From contig JADCRD010000002.1 of assembly GCA_014946745.1 (NCBI GenBank), positions 682,001 to 746,000 on the forward strand: 64,000 nucleotides of DNA, written 5' to 3'. Origin of the DNA: Lysobacterales bacterium. GTDB lineage: Bacteria > Pseudomonadota > Gammaproteobacteria > Xanthomonadales > Xanthomonadaceae. Both the position numbers and the translations under genes were made by a program. Positions 36,103-45,864 of the stretch are shown here, piece after piece; the first letter of the stretch is position 1, and each line of letters opens with the position of its first letter. The notes below the pieces were generated by a model. That model was not told the DNA's origin, did no database searches, and saw nothing but the letters and a program-made list of their open reading frames with translations.

Positions 36103-38229
36103 ATGCAGGGCCAGAACAGCACTGCCGATGCAGCACAGGGCGACGACACCCAGACGCGGAAGGAGACACTGCAGGACGCGGTGGGCGCGCTGCGCTCGCG
36201 CGACAACATCCTGCTGATCCTGGTCGATCAGCTGCTCTATCCGCAGCCCGGCCGCGACAGCGGCGGCTTTGCCGAGGGCATCAAGGAGGTGCTCAGCTTT
36301 CTCGGCGAAGCCGATCCTGAGCGCAATCCCTGGGCTCGCTACTTTCCGGGCTTCTGCAAGCTGCGCGAGTTCGCGGCGGTGTTCACCGATCACACCATTG
36401 CGGAATCGGCCTGCATTCCCAGCCGCGCCAGCCTGATGACCGGCCAGTATGGCCCGCGCACCGGCGTCACCCAGACCGACGGCCTGTTCAAGAGCGGCGA
36501 CGCACACAATTTTCCGTGGCTGCAGCCCGGCGGCGCGCCCACTGCGGGCGACTACTTCCGCGAGCTCGGCTACAGCACGCACTACTTCGGCAAGTGGCAC
36601 GTCAGCGATCCGCCTGAACACAGCCTCGAAGGGTTCGGCTTTGGCGACTGGGAGCTGTCCTGGCCGGAGCCGCACGGCTCGCTGATCAACAACCTGGGCG
36701 CCTACCGCGACTACCAGTTCGCCGATCTCGCCTGCAGCTTCCTGCGCGGCCGGGCGTTGGGTGTGCCGTTCGCGCGCAGCAGCGGACGCGTTTCGGCCGC
36801 TGCGCCGGAAGTGTCTGAGGTGCCAGTGCCGAAGCCGTTCTTTGCGGTGTGTTCGTTCACCAACCCGCATGACATCGCCACCTATCCCACGCTGCCGCGG
36901 GCGCTCAAGCCGAGTTTTCCTGACGGCGAAAAGCTCCAGCAGCCGCAGTTCGGCCCGGGCGGCTCGGTGCCCGTGCCCCTGCCCGGAACGCTCAGTGCTG
37001 CGCCCAGCAACGGCAGCTTCCAGATTCCGATGAATCCCCTGGGCCTGCCGCAGGCCTGCGCCAGCGCCACCGCAACCCAGGACGAAGATCTGCTCGGCAA
37101 CAACAAGCCACGCGCGCAGTACGACTACTCGTACAAGGTGGCCTTGGGCCTGGCGGCGAAGACGGGGCTGACCATCGCACAGCAGATGGGCGGTGACCCG
37201 CAGACCGTGCTCAACAACGCGGTGGAAGCCACTCTTTCGATTCCGATTCCGTTCCAGCTGCAGCTCGATTCGGAGGGCGCGGCGACGGGGTTTCTGCAGT
37301 ACTACGCCTACATGATCGCGATGGTCGACCGGCACATCCTGCGGGTGCTGCAAACGCTGGAGGAGGTCGGGCTGCGCGAGAACACCGTGGTGGTGTTCTG
37401 CTCCGACCACGGCGAGTACGGCGCAGCCCACGGCATGATGATCGAGAAGTGGCATGCGGCCTATCAGGAAGCGCTGCACGTACCGCTGCTGATCAGTCAC
37501 CCGCGCTACAACCCGGAGCGGAACGCGCCCAAGCGCATCGACGCGCAGACCAGCCACATCGATGTTCTGCCCACGCTGCTGGCGATCGCGGGCGCCGACC
37601 GCGCCGCCATCGAGCGCGCCCGCCGATCGCTGTCGAAGACGCACACGGCCGCTCCTTTGCCGGGCGCCGATCTGCTGCCGCTGATCGACTCGGGCGGCGG
37701 CCCGGTGCTGGGCCCGGACGGTGTGCCGCGCAAGGGCGTGCTGTTTGCGACAGACGACATGATCACCGAGCCGCTGCCGCTCGACGACGATCCCCACAAT
37801 GTCCAGTCACAGCAGCAGTACGCGGTGTTCCTGGCCACGGTCGACCGGCTGCGCACGCCACCTGCAGAAGGCGCTTCGCCGCATCGGTTCAGGCCGGGTC
37901 TCAGGCCCGGCCCGGTGCCGCAGCCGGCGCATGTGCGCGCGCTGCGCTCCGCCGAGTGGAAGCTGGTGCGCTACTGCGACCCCTGGAGCGCGCAGCCGGC
38001 GGCGGACGAGTGGGAGCTCTACAACCTCGCCCTGGATCCTGTCGAAGCCATCAACCTGCTGGTCTACGACGCGCCCTTCCCGACGCCGATCGCGCCGCCG
38101 GCGCTGCCGGGCGCGCTCACCCGCGATCAGGTGGCAAGCGTGGCGGAGACGCTGCGCGCCGAGCTGAGCCGGCAGGAGGCCGCCTACCTCTCGCCCTACC
38201 CGAGCGCCCACCCCAGCGGCCGGGCGTGA
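36103..38229 (+). CDS. Sulfatase family protein
   Basis: A 708-residue alkaline-phosphatase-superfamily sulfatase. The signature CIPSRASLMTGQYGPRTG contains Cys104, the residue converted to formylglycine in type I sulfatases (C-x-P-S-R). Metal ligands are visible in ILLILVDQLL (one Asp where two are usual), VVVFCSDHGEYGAAHG and GKWHV. It has no signal peptide, so it may act in the cytoplasm, or the export signal is unusual; most relatives are exported. It is longer than the usual 450-550 residues, with a family-specific insert around 220-330. The substrate is unknown and no dedicated maturase is in view. Confidence 0.85.
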   Translation: MQGQNSTADAAQGDDTQTRKETLQDAVGALRSRDNILLILVDQLLYPQPGRDSGGFAEGIKEVLSFLGEADPERNPWARYFPGFCKLREFAAVFTDHTIAESACIPSRASLMTGQYGPRTGVTQTDGLFKSGDAHNFPWLQPGGAPTAGDYFRELGYSTHYFGKWHVSDPPEHSLEGFGFGDWELSWPEPHGSLINNLGAYRDYQFADLACSFLRGRALGVPFARSSGRVSAAAPEVSEVPVPKPFFAVCSFTNPHDIATYPTLPRALKPSFPDGEKLQQPQFGPGGSVPVPLPGTLSAAPSNGSFQIPMNPLGLPQACASATATQDEDLLGNNKPRAQYDYSYKVALGLAAKTGLTIAQQMGGDPQTVLNNAVEATLSIPIPFQLQLDSEGAATGFLQYYAYMIAMVDRHILRVLQTLEEVGLRENTVVVFCSDHGEYGAAHGMMIEKWHAAYQEALHVPLLISHPRYNPERNAPKRIDAQTSHIDVLPTLLAIAGADRAAIERARRSLSKTHTAAPLPGADLLPLIDSGGGPVLGPDGVPRKGVLFATDDMITEPLPLDDDPHNVQSQQQYAVFLATVDRLRTPPAEGASPHRFRPGLRPGPVPQPAHVRALRSAEWKLVRYCDPWSAQPAADEWELYNLALDPVEAINLLVYDAPFPTPIAPPALPGALTRDQVASVAETLRAELSRQEAAYLSPYPSAHPSGRA

Positions 38230-38248
38230 TGGACGCGCGCGGGGGTGA

Positions 38249-38274
38249 GCAGACGCCGGCGCTGCGGCGTCTGC
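38249..38274. terminator. Hairpin between convergent genes
   Basis: A 10-bp stem, gcagacgccg at 38249-38258 and cggcgtctgc at 38265-38274, lies between the sulfatase and the GGDEF-EAL gene. Confidence 0.6.
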
Positions 38275-38330
38275 AGGCGGGCTTGATAGCGCGCTGAATG
38301 CTCTGCGCGGTGGCCGCGCTGAGCGCAGGC

Positions 38331-40598
38331 TCAGCTCTGCGCTGCCGGCGTGACCTGCGGTCGAATCCCCACTCCCGAATCCCCACTCCCGGCCTCACTG
38401 AAATACTCCGCCATCGGTCGCGGCCGGCCGAAGGCGTAGCCCTGCGCGTAGTCAAGGCCGAGGCTGCGCATCTGCTCGACCAGGGCCGGGCTCTCGACCC
38501 ACTCGGCGACGCTCTGGCGGCCGGTGACGCGGGCGATCTGCACGATCGACTGCACAATCGCCAGCGCCAGCGGCGAGTCGGCGGCCTCGCGGACGAAGCT
38601 GCCGTCGATCTTCAGCAGATCCACCTCCAGCTTGGGCAGGTAGGAGAACGAGCAGAAGCCGGTGCCGAAGTCATCCAGCGCGAAGCGGCAGCCGAGCGCA
38701 CGCAGGCTGCGGATGAAGTCGACCGCGCGGCCAAGGTCGCTGACCGCACCGGTCTCGGTGATTTCGAAACACAGCCGCGTCGGCGGGAAGCGGGAGCGGG
38801 CGAGACGCTGGCGCAGGAAGCGACCGAAGCCCGGGTCGACCAGCGAGGCCGCGGACAGGTTGATCGAGCACAGGCGCACGCTGGCCGCCTGCTGCGGATG
38901 CTCTTCGAGCCAGTCGAGGCAGCGGTTGACCACCCAGGTGTCGAGCCGCGCCGACAGGCCGAAGCGCTCGGCGGCGGAAATGAACTCGGTGGGCGCCAGC
39001 AGGGCGCCGGTGCCGGGTTCGCGCTTGCGCAGCAGCACTTCGAAGTGGCGGCCCTGGCTGTCGGCCTGGAGGGGCGAGATGTCCTGGCAGAACAGCTCGA
39101 AGCGGTCCTGCTCCAGGGCCTCGTTGATGCGCATCACCCAGTGCATGGCCGAGGTGCGCTCGCGCACGGCGGCGTCGGCGGCGTCGGCGCGCTGCACGCG
39201 GTTGCCGCCCAGCTCCTTGGCGGTGAAGCAGGCGGCATCGACCTGGGCCAGCAGATCGCCGGCGTCGATCTCACCCTCGCGGGCCAGCACCCAGCCGATG
39301 CTGGCCCGGGTCGAGACCAGCCCGGACTGCCAGGCGAAGCGGAAGTCGGCGATGCGCTCGCAGAGCTGCTCAAGCGTCTGCTGGGCATCCTCGTCCTCGG
39401 AGCCGGGCTGGAGCACGGCGAACTCGTCGCCACCGATGCGGAACAGGTAGGCATGCTCGGGCAGAGCAGCGCGGATCAGCCCGGCCAGCTCGCGCAGCAG
39501 GGCATCGCCCGCCGCATGGCTCAGGGTGTCGTTGATGATCTTGAACTGGTCGAGATCGAGGTAGGCCACCAGCAGGGGACGCGCGCTGGGCGAGGCGAGC
39601 GCCGTGCGCAGATCCTCCTCGAAGGCCGCGCGATTGGGCAGGCCCGTGAGCGGATCGCGCAGCGCGCGCCGCAGCAGGCGCAGCGCAGCCACGCGGTTCT
39701 CGTGGATGGCGCCGGCAAGGATCTGCGGCACCACCATGGTGATGCACAGAAACCCCACCAGCACCGCACTTTCGATCGCGCCGCTGGGCACCGTGAAGCC
39801 GGCGATGCCGAGCCCGGTGAAGGCCGCCACCACCAGCGCGAACACGGTGGTGAGGATGAAGGTGAGCAGGGGCGGAAAGCGGATCGCGCTCCACAGCAGC
39901 AGGGTCATCGGCAATCCGGCGAGGCCGAGCGCCTGGCTGCCGCTGTGCCCGCCCACGGCGAAGACCAGGGCGATGACGGCCAGGCTGAGGATCGACCACA
40001 GCGCGTACTCGAAGCGGCTGCGGCGAGGCTCCAGCGGCCCGTCCTGACGTCCGCCCTGCTGGCGACGGCGTACTGCCGCCATCGCCAGCAGCAGCGTGGC
40101 GCACAGCGCGATCACTCCGAAGACGTCGCCCAGCGCCCAGGCCAAGGCCGTGGTCGGCCAGGCATGGGCCGGGCTCAGACCCGACAGCGTGAGTCCGAGG
40201 GTGCCGAGCACTGCACTGACCGCGGCCAGGGCGAAGGCGCCGATCAGGATATGGAAGCCGGTCTCCACGGTGAGCCGGCTCGCTGCACTGCCGCCCAGGG
40301 CGCTGAAGGCCCACGCGCCGGCCACTGCGCCGAGCGTGTTGGCGAGCATCGAGAACGGCAGAAAGCTCCAGGGCACAGGTGCGACCAGCGCATGCATCAA
40401 GGGCACCGCCAGCAGCAGCGCCAGCGCAGCGCGATAGCCGAACAGGATGATCAGCGCGAGCCCGACGCCGGCCGGCAGCCAGATCAGCGCGATGTCGTCG
40501 GCGCTGCGCATGAAGCCCACGCTGAGCCACGCGGCCAGCAGGTAGAGCGCTAACGCAGCCAGCAGGACACCCAGGTTTCGGTGCAGCGGGCTTGGCAC
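38331..40598 (-). CDS. MASE1-GGDEF-EAL cyclic-di-GMP protein
   Basis: A 755-residue membrane protein with a MASE1-like N-terminal sensor of about eight helices (YLLAAWLSVGFM, IALIWLPAGVGLALIILFGYRAALALLLAVPLMHAL). The GGDEF domain keeps an exact RIGGDEFAVL. The EAL domain has FEVLLRKRE (EVL for EAL) but retains ITETGAVSDL, FALDDFGTGF, LLKIDGSFV and the loop ahead of QGYAFGRP. It may both make and break c-di-GMP. The GTG start at 40598 is chosen because AGGAG lies 7 bases ahead and the first membrane helix follows directly. Confidence 0.88.
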   Translation of the reverse strand: MPSPLHRNLGVLLAALALYLLAAWLSVGFMRSADDIALIWLPAGVGLALIILFGYRAALALLLAVPLMHALVAPVPWSFLPFSMLANTLGAVAGAWAFSALGGSAASRLTVETGFHILIGAFALAAVSAVLGTLGLTLSGLSPAHAWPTTALAWALGDVFGVIALCATLLLAMAAVRRRQQGGRQDGPLEPRRSRFEYALWSILSLAVIALVFAVGGHSGSQALGLAGLPMTLLLWSAIRFPPLLTFILTTVFALVVAAFTGLGIAGFTVPSGAIESAVLVGFLCITMVVPQILAGAIHENRVAALRLLRRALRDPLTGLPNRAAFEEDLRTALASPSARPLLVAYLDLDQFKIINDTLSHAAGDALLRELAGLIRAALPEHAYLFRIGGDEFAVLQPGSEDEDAQQTLEQLCERIADFRFAWQSGLVSTRASIGWVLAREGEIDAGDLLAQVDAACFTAKELGGNRVQRADAADAAVRERTSAMHWVMRINEALEQDRFELFCQDISPLQADSQGRHFEVLLRKREPGTGALLAPTEFISAAERFGLSARLDTWVVNRCLDWLEEHPQQAASVRLCSINLSAASLVDPGFGRFLRQRLARSRFPPTRLCFEITETGAVSDLGRAVDFIRSLRALGCRFALDDFGTGFCSFSYLPKLEVDLLKIDGSFVREAADSPLALAIVQSIVQIARVTGRQSVAEWVESPALVEQMRSLGLDYAQGYAFGRPRPMAEYFSEAGSGDSGVGIRPQVTPAAQS

Positions 40599-40787
40599 AA
40601 AGCACTCCTGCGGGGCAGCCAGCTTGGCGGTCGGCACGCAGGCCGTCCTGCCTGCGTGAGGGGACGGCACCCATCCCGGCGGTTCGGGCGCACGCCCAGC
40701 CTGGTCGATGCAAGTCCCACGCCGCAGCGGCCCTGTCATCGGGAGCGGCTGCTAACATCCGCGCGCCCTCCCTCCAGGCCCCTGACC

Positions 40788-41819
40788 ATGCTCGAGATCC
40801 TGCGCCCCGACGACTGGCACCTGCACCTGCGTGACGGCGCAGGCTTGGCGGCGGTGCTTCCGCATACCGCCGCGCAGTTCGCCCGCGCGATCGTGATGCC
40901 GAACCTGCGCCCGCCGGTGCGCACGGTCGCCGAGGCGGCGGCGTATCGCCAGCGGATTCTCGACGCCCTGCCCGCGGGCCTGCGCTTCGAACCGCTGATG
41001 ACCCTGTACCTGACCGACAACACGCCGGCCTCGGAAATCGAGGCGGCGGCTGCCAGCGGCTTCGTCAAGGCGGTGAAGTACTACCCGGCCGGCGCCACCA
41101 CCAACAGCGACTCCGGCGTCACCGACCTCGCCCGCTGCGAAGCGGTGTTCGAAGCGCTGGAGCGCACCGGCCTGCTGCTGTTGATGCACGGCGAGGTCAC
41201 CGACCACACGGTCGATGTCTTCGACCGCGAGGCGGTGTTCATCGAGCGCCACCTGCAGCGCGTGGTCGAGACCTATCCGCGCCTCAAGGTCGTGCTGGAG
41301 CACGTCACCACCCGTCAGGGCATCGAGTTCGTGCGCTCCGCGCGCGAGGGCGTGGCGGCGACCCTGACCGCGCACCACCTGCTGCTCAACCGCAACGCGA
41401 TGTTCACCGGCGGCATCCGACCGCACGCCTACTGCCTGCCGGTGCTGAAGCGCGAGGAGCACCGTCGCGTGCTGATGGAGGCGGCGATCTCCGGCAATCC
41501 GCGCTTCTTCCTCGGCACCGACTCGGCCCCGCACGCGCGCCACACCAAGGAAGCCAGCTGTGGCTGCGCGGGGCTGTACACGGCGCATGCCGCGATCGAG
41601 CTGTATGCCGAAGCCTTTGAAGACGCCGGTGCACTGGATCGACTGGAAGGCTTCGCCAGCCACTTCGGCCCCGACTTCTACGGCCTGCCGCGCAATACCG
41701 ACCGCATCCGGCTGGCGCGCGAAGACTGGCAGGTGCCCGAGACCTACCCCTTCGGCAGCGACACCGTGGTGCCGATGCGCGCGGGCGAGAACGTGCGCTG
41801 GCGCCTGCTGGGCAGCTGA
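40788..41819 (+). CDS. pyrC: Dihydroorotase
   Basis: A 343-residue class II dihydroorotase, which closes carbamoyl-aspartate to dihydroorotate in pyrimidine synthesis. Zinc ligands are HLHLRD near the N-terminus, the bridging carbamylated Lys in FVKAVKYYPAGATTNSDSG, and His residues in MHGEVTD and LEHVTT. The catalytic Asp is in FLGTDSAPH. Length and motifs match the E. coli type. It is a monocistronic housekeeping gene. Confidence 0.95.
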   Translation: MLEILRPDDWHLHLRDGAGLAAVLPHTAAQFARAIVMPNLRPPVRTVAEAAAYRQRILDALPAGLRFEPLMTLYLTDNTPASEIEAAAASGFVKAVKYYPAGATTNSDSGVTDLARCEAVFEALERTGLLLLMHGEVTDHTVDVFDREAVFIERHLQRVVETYPRLKVVLEHVTTRQGIEFVRSAREGVAATLTAHHLLLNRNAMFTGGIRPHAYCLPVLKREEHRRVLMEAAISGNPRFFLGTDSAPHARHTKEASCGCAGLYTAHAAIELYAEAFEDAGALDRLEGFASHFGPDFYGLPRNTDRIRLAREDWQVPETYPFGSDTVVPMRAGENVRWRLLGS

Positions 41820-42178
41820 GGCCGGTTCACTGCCGGCGCAGGCCTCGGAGAGTCGGAGACATCCAGACGCCGTAGCGAGGGCGTCTCTGGGCGCTCCTGG
41901 CAAAGCGCATCTGGCAAAGCGCCTTACGCGAGCTCAAGGGCGTTTGGGAAGCTCTGAGCTATCGGAGCTTTCCGCGCGCCAGTCCAGCGCGCTCGCGGAT
42001 CGAGCGCGCGCTGGATCGAGCCTGAGTGAGGGCGGACCCGCACCGGACTCGCGCCCTCTGAACGACTGCAGGATGCAGGTGTTCAGACTTTCCCGGGGGA
42101 ACCCGATGACCGCCGGGTTCGCGTAACGCGCTGCCGGCAGCGGCGGCCACCACCGGCGGACGCCTTCGGCGCCTGCCG
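41820..42178. other. Intergenic stretch after pyrC
   Basis: I see no gene. A weak hairpin (gaggcc / ggcctc) directly after the pyrC stop could act as terminator. The remainder has no visible repeat or motif. Confidence 0.4.
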
Positions 42179-42994
42179 TCAGCGCGGCGGCGGCAGAAAC
42201 TGCGGATGCGCGCGCCGAACGTGCTTGGTTTCGACGCGCTGGGCACGCACGCCGCCGTCCACGCAAACGCGGCTCGGGCCTTCGCTGCGGGCCTCGCGAA
42301 GCGCGGCCTGGGCGCGCGCCAGCCAGCTTCCGCCGTCTTCGTCCGGGTCAGCGTGAGCAGCGCCGATCGACAGGGTGGCGCGCCCGGGCAGGCGCGACAG
42401 CCCGGCATTCAATTCGGCGTGCAGCGCGTACAGGCGGGGCGTGGCTTCCTCCAGCTTCAGGCCCGGCAGGCGCAGTGCGAACACGTCATCGCCGATCCGA
42501 TAGAAGCCATCGATCCGGCGCAGCCGCTGATCCAGCAGTTCCGCGAGGCCCAGCAGTACGCGCTGACCGGCGTGGACGCCCAGTTCCGCGCACAGCGGTC
42601 GGAAGCCATCGATGTCGAGCACCGCCACGAGGCCCCGCGCGCCCGAGCCCAACGGGCGTTCAAGGTCGCGCTGCAGCTGCTCGAAGCCGTGCGCGCCCGT
42701 GAGCGGATCCACGGCTGGCGCGGCGTCGTTCGCAGGCGCGGCGGGCGACGGAGGCCACCGGAGGCGAGCCAGACAGCCGCCCAGCAGGGCGCCCGCCAGC
42801 AGCAGGGCCAGCCCCTGAATCAGCCCAAGCGCCAGCCAGCCCGAGCCGGTTGCCGCACCGAGCAGGCCCGCTCCGAACGCGAGCAGCAGCGTCAAGGCCG
42901 ACGAGCGCAGCGCGCTGTGCCGGGACGCCGGGTCGCTGGCAGGCGGTGAAGATTCGGAAGAGGGCCGCGCGGGACGCGGCTGCAAGATCGCCAT
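42179..42994 (-). CDS. Membrane GGDEF-domain protein with degenerate active site
   Basis: A 271-residue protein: two hydrophobic helices (ALTLLLAFGAGLLGAATG and LALGLIQGLALLLAGALLGG), then a GGDEF-fold domain from about 95. PLTGAHGFEQL and VAVLDIDGF match diguanylate cyclases, but the signature reads RIGDDVFALRL instead of RIGGDEFALL. The catalytic Gly and Glu are lost, so cyclase activity is unlikely; it may be a c-di-GMP/GTP-binding or scaffold protein. The start at 42994 gives a Pro/Ser-rich cytoplasmic lead. Confidence 0.8.
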   Translation of the reverse strand: MAILQPRPARPSSESSPPASDPASRHSALRSSALTLLLAFGAGLLGAATGSGWLALGLIQGLALLLAGALLGGCLARLRWPPSPAAPANDAAPAVDPLTGAHGFEQLQRDLERPLGSGARGLVAVLDIDGFRPLCAELGVHAGQRVLLGLAELLDQRLRRIDGFYRIGDDVFALRLPGLKLEEATPRLYALHAELNAGLSRLPGRATLSIGAAHADPDEDGGSWLARAQAALREARSEGPSRVCVDGGVRAQRVETKHVRRAHPQFLPPPR

Positions 42995-43149
42995 GGCCGG
43001 AACGCCGAAGCCGGGGTGGCCACCGTATGCAAGGCCCGGACCGACGGCAAGCCGTCGCCGGGGCGGAACCCCGGCGCGGCTGCGGAATGCATGCGCGCAG
43101 AGCGCCCCGGCAGGCCGCTCAGCCCGCCTGCCAGGGCACCCCGCATATG

Positions 43150-45864
43150 TCAGCGCGGCGCGGCGGCGGCTTCGAAGCCGTCGGCGAAGACGTCACCGGC
43201 CGGTGCCGCCGGCAGCGGCCAGGCCCAGGCGCCACGCCCACGGGTGAACACCGCCAGCGTGGTGAAGCCGCGGTCGATCGCCATGTCCCAGATCATCACC
43301 TTGGGCAGGCCCTTGTCGAAGCGCTGCCAGACCACCTCGGTGGCGAAGGCGTTGTCGGTGTAGTACAGGCCCCAGTCGGTGCCAGCGAAGACCTGCTGGG
43401 GGTTCTTCGGGTTGAAGGCCACCGAGTTGGCCGGGATGTTGGGCAGGTTGCCGCTGATGTTGCGCCAGGCGAAGGTGGCGCAGTGGTTCTCGCAGACCAG
43501 CTGGTAGATGTGGCCGGGCTGGTTCGGCGTGTTCTGGTCGAAGCCACCGAGCGCGGCGTAGCCGATCGCACTGCTGCCGGGGTTGGCGGCATTCGGCACA
43601 TCCAGCGCCACGTCCATCACCGGGCGATTCGGCAGCACCGCATTGGCGGCGGTGACGTTGACCCAGCTGGCGCTGTCGGCCGTGCCCTGGTTGAGGTTGT
43701 AGCCGTACCAGACGTTGCCGTCGTTGGTGCCGGCGATCGCCGCGCTGGGCGTCTTCACGGCATGCGCGAGCTGGTTGATGAAGCTGCGGTTGCCCAGCGT
43801 GTTCTTGGTCAGCACCGGGCTGTTCGGATACCAGCTGGTGCGCGGAATGCCGCCCTGCAGGGTTTCCCAGACGCGGTTGGTGCCGAGGATCATGTAGCTG
43901 CAGCCGCCCGCGGCGGTGCAGCCGCTGCCGGGCGCATCGAGCGCGCCGTGGCGGTACAGCTCGAAAGGCATCACGAAGCTCTTGGTGTCGGTGCTGTAGC
44001 CGGCGATCGAAGGCGTGGCGGTCTGGGGCGCCGAGGTCGGCCCGCTGGGCGACACCGCGATGTTGCCGTTCTGGCTGGACCAGTACCAGCGCTGTTCCAG
44101 CACCGGCTCGATGCGCGTGTAGATGCCGTCGCCGCCCAGGCGCACGGTCCATTCCGCCGGGCCCTGTGCCGCGCCGTTCCAGCGCGCGAACGAGCTGCCG
44201 TTGTCCTGGGCGCCGCCGTTGGCGCCCGGGGTCGGGCTGGTCGCGAAGTTGCCGCTGATGTCGCCAGAGTAGAACTCGATGGCGCCCATGCTCTGGTTGA
44301 GCGAGAGGTAGGTCGGCCGGTTGGCGGCCGTAGTGCCGCCGGTGCCGAACATCACGTTGCTGGTGACATAGACGCCACCATCGGTGCCCAGCAGCACCTG
44401 GTCGCTGCTGATGCCGGTGGCGGTGGGCAGGAAGGCCGATGCGTGATGGTCGACGTGCACATTGCCGTTGCCGTAGCCGCAGGTGATGTTCTGGAAGCTG
44501 GCGCCGCCGTTGAGCGAGCGATACAGATCCACGCCGCTCAGCAGCACGCGCTCGGTGTCGTTCGGGTCGACCGTCAGGTTGGCGTCGTACCACATCTGCG
44601 AACCGCCGCCCGCGGCGCTGCCGCAGCCGTTGGCCTCGACGGTCGCGGTGGTGGCGGTCTGGGTCCAGGTATCGCCGCCGTCGTTGCTGCGCCAGACGCC
44701 AAGCACATTGCTGGCGGTGGCGTGCGCTGCCATGGCGTAGAGCACCTGCCGGTTGGACGGCGCGATCGCCAGTTCGATGCGTCCGAGCACCTTGCCGGCG
44801 GGATCACCGTTGCCGGTGCCCGCGGGCCAGCCGGTGTTCAGCAGCGTCCAGTTGGTCGGGCCCGGGCAGCCGCTGCTCGGCAGCTCGGTGCGATAGACGC
44901 CGTTGGCGCCCAGGTTGCCCAGATCCGGCTGCACCGGGGTCGGGTTGCCGCGCGTGCCTACTGCGGCATAGAGCCACGTACCGCCGCCGGCGCGCGGCAC
45001 GGCCTCCAGCGCGGTGATGTCCTGGCGCTGGCTGGCGTGCGGGTTGGTAAAGCAGGGCCCGCTCCACTGCTGACCGCCGTCGTAGCTGAAGTACAGGCCG
45101 GTCTTGGTGCCGACGACGACGGTGTTCGAGTCGGCCGGGCTGGTGACCACCTTGCCGATCGCCTGGTACTGCGGAAAGCCCAGGCCCGCGGACGGCGGAT
45201 AGAAGGGCGTGAAGATGTCCGCACCCAGCACGCTCCAGGTCTCGCCGCGGTCGGTGCTCTTCAGCAGTCCGGCCGTGCCGAACGAAAACGAGCCGTAGCG
45301 CAGGTCGCCGGTACCGGCGTAGACCACGTCGGGATTGCGCGGATCGATGTGCAGATCACCGATCGCGATGCTGTTGATGTCGGGCTGGTCGGTGACATTG
45401 CGCCAGGTGGTCTCGGCGCCGCAGCAGTTCTCGCTTTTCCAGACGCCACCGCCATCGGCCGCCGCGTACACCGTGTGGCGGCCCTGCACGTCGGGTCCGC
45501 GCGGATCGACCGCGATCACGTTGATGCGGCCGGTCACGCGGCCGTAGTTGTTGAACACCTTGGGCTGCGGGCCCAAGAAGGTCCAGGCGCCGGTGTCCAG
45601 CGGGATCGGCGAGGCGCTGCGCTTCTGCAGATAGGCGAGCTGCTCGCCGGCGGGCACGCCCGAGGCGATCTTTGCGTCTTCGGCTTCGGCCTCGATGTAC
45701 CAGCTCGGGCTGAAGTGCATGGTGGGATAGGCCACCCGGTGCGCCCAGAAGTCACCGCCGAAGGGCTTGAGGTTGGGTGCAGGGCTTGGCTCAGGCTGCC
45801 AGAGCGCGGCGATGCCGGCGAGCAGCGCGCCGCCGATAGCGGCCGCGATCAGTGTGGTGCGCAT
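43150..45864 (-). CDS. Secreted BNR/sortilin-like propeller protein, DGFE tail
   Basis: A 904-residue exported protein. The signal anchor or peptide is MRTTLIAAAIGGALLAGIAAL; the start is at 45864 after GGGGA. Repeated BNR/Asp-box motifs (LKSTDRGETWSVLG, FSYDGGQQWSG, WRSNDGGDTWTQT, YRSLNGGASFQNI) indicate a sortilin/VPS10-like beta-propeller. It ends VFADGFEAAAAPR, so the tail motif is internal by six residues. No ECF-type element is seen upstream. BNR propellers often bind or cleave glycans, but no sialidase active site can be assigned. Confidence 0.85.
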   Translation of the reverse strand: MRTTLIAAAIGGALLAGIAALWQPEPSPAPNLKPFGGDFWAHRVAYPTMHFSPSWYIEAEAEDAKIASGVPAGEQLAYLQKRSASPIPLDTGAWTFLGPQPKVFNNYGRVTGRINVIAVDPRGPDVQGRHTVYAAADGGGVWKSENCCGAETTWRNVTDQPDINSIAIGDLHIDPRNPDVVYAGTGDLRYGSFSFGTAGLLKSTDRGETWSVLGADIFTPFYPPSAGLGFPQYQAIGKVVTSPADSNTVVVGTKTGLYFSYDGGQQWSGPCFTNPHASQRQDITALEAVPRAGGGTWLYAAVGTRGNPTPVQPDLGNLGANGVYRTELPSSGCPGPTNWTLLNTGWPAGTGNGDPAGKVLGRIELAIAPSNRQVLYAMAAHATASNVLGVWRSNDGGDTWTQTATTATVEANGCGSAAGGGSQMWYDANLTVDPNDTERVLLSGVDLYRSLNGGASFQNITCGYGNGNVHVDHHASAFLPTATGISSDQVLLGTDGGVYVTSNVMFGTGGTTAANRPTYLSLNQSMGAIEFYSGDISGNFATSPTPGANGGAQDNGSSFARWNGAAQGPAEWTVRLGGDGIYTRIEPVLEQRWYWSSQNGNIAVSPSGPTSAPQTATPSIAGYSTDTKSFVMPFELYRHGALDAPGSGCTAAGGCSYMILGTNRVWETLQGGIPRTSWYPNSPVLTKNTLGNRSFINQLAHAVKTPSAAIAGTNDGNVWYGYNLNQGTADSASWVNVTAANAVLPNRPVMDVALDVPNAANPGSSAIGYAALGGFDQNTPNQPGHIYQLVCENHCATFAWRNISGNLPNIPANSVAFNPKNPQQVFAGTDWGLYYTDNAFATEVVWQRFDKGLPKVMIWDMAIDRGFTTLAVFTRGRGAWAWPLPAAPAGDVFADGFEAAAAPR

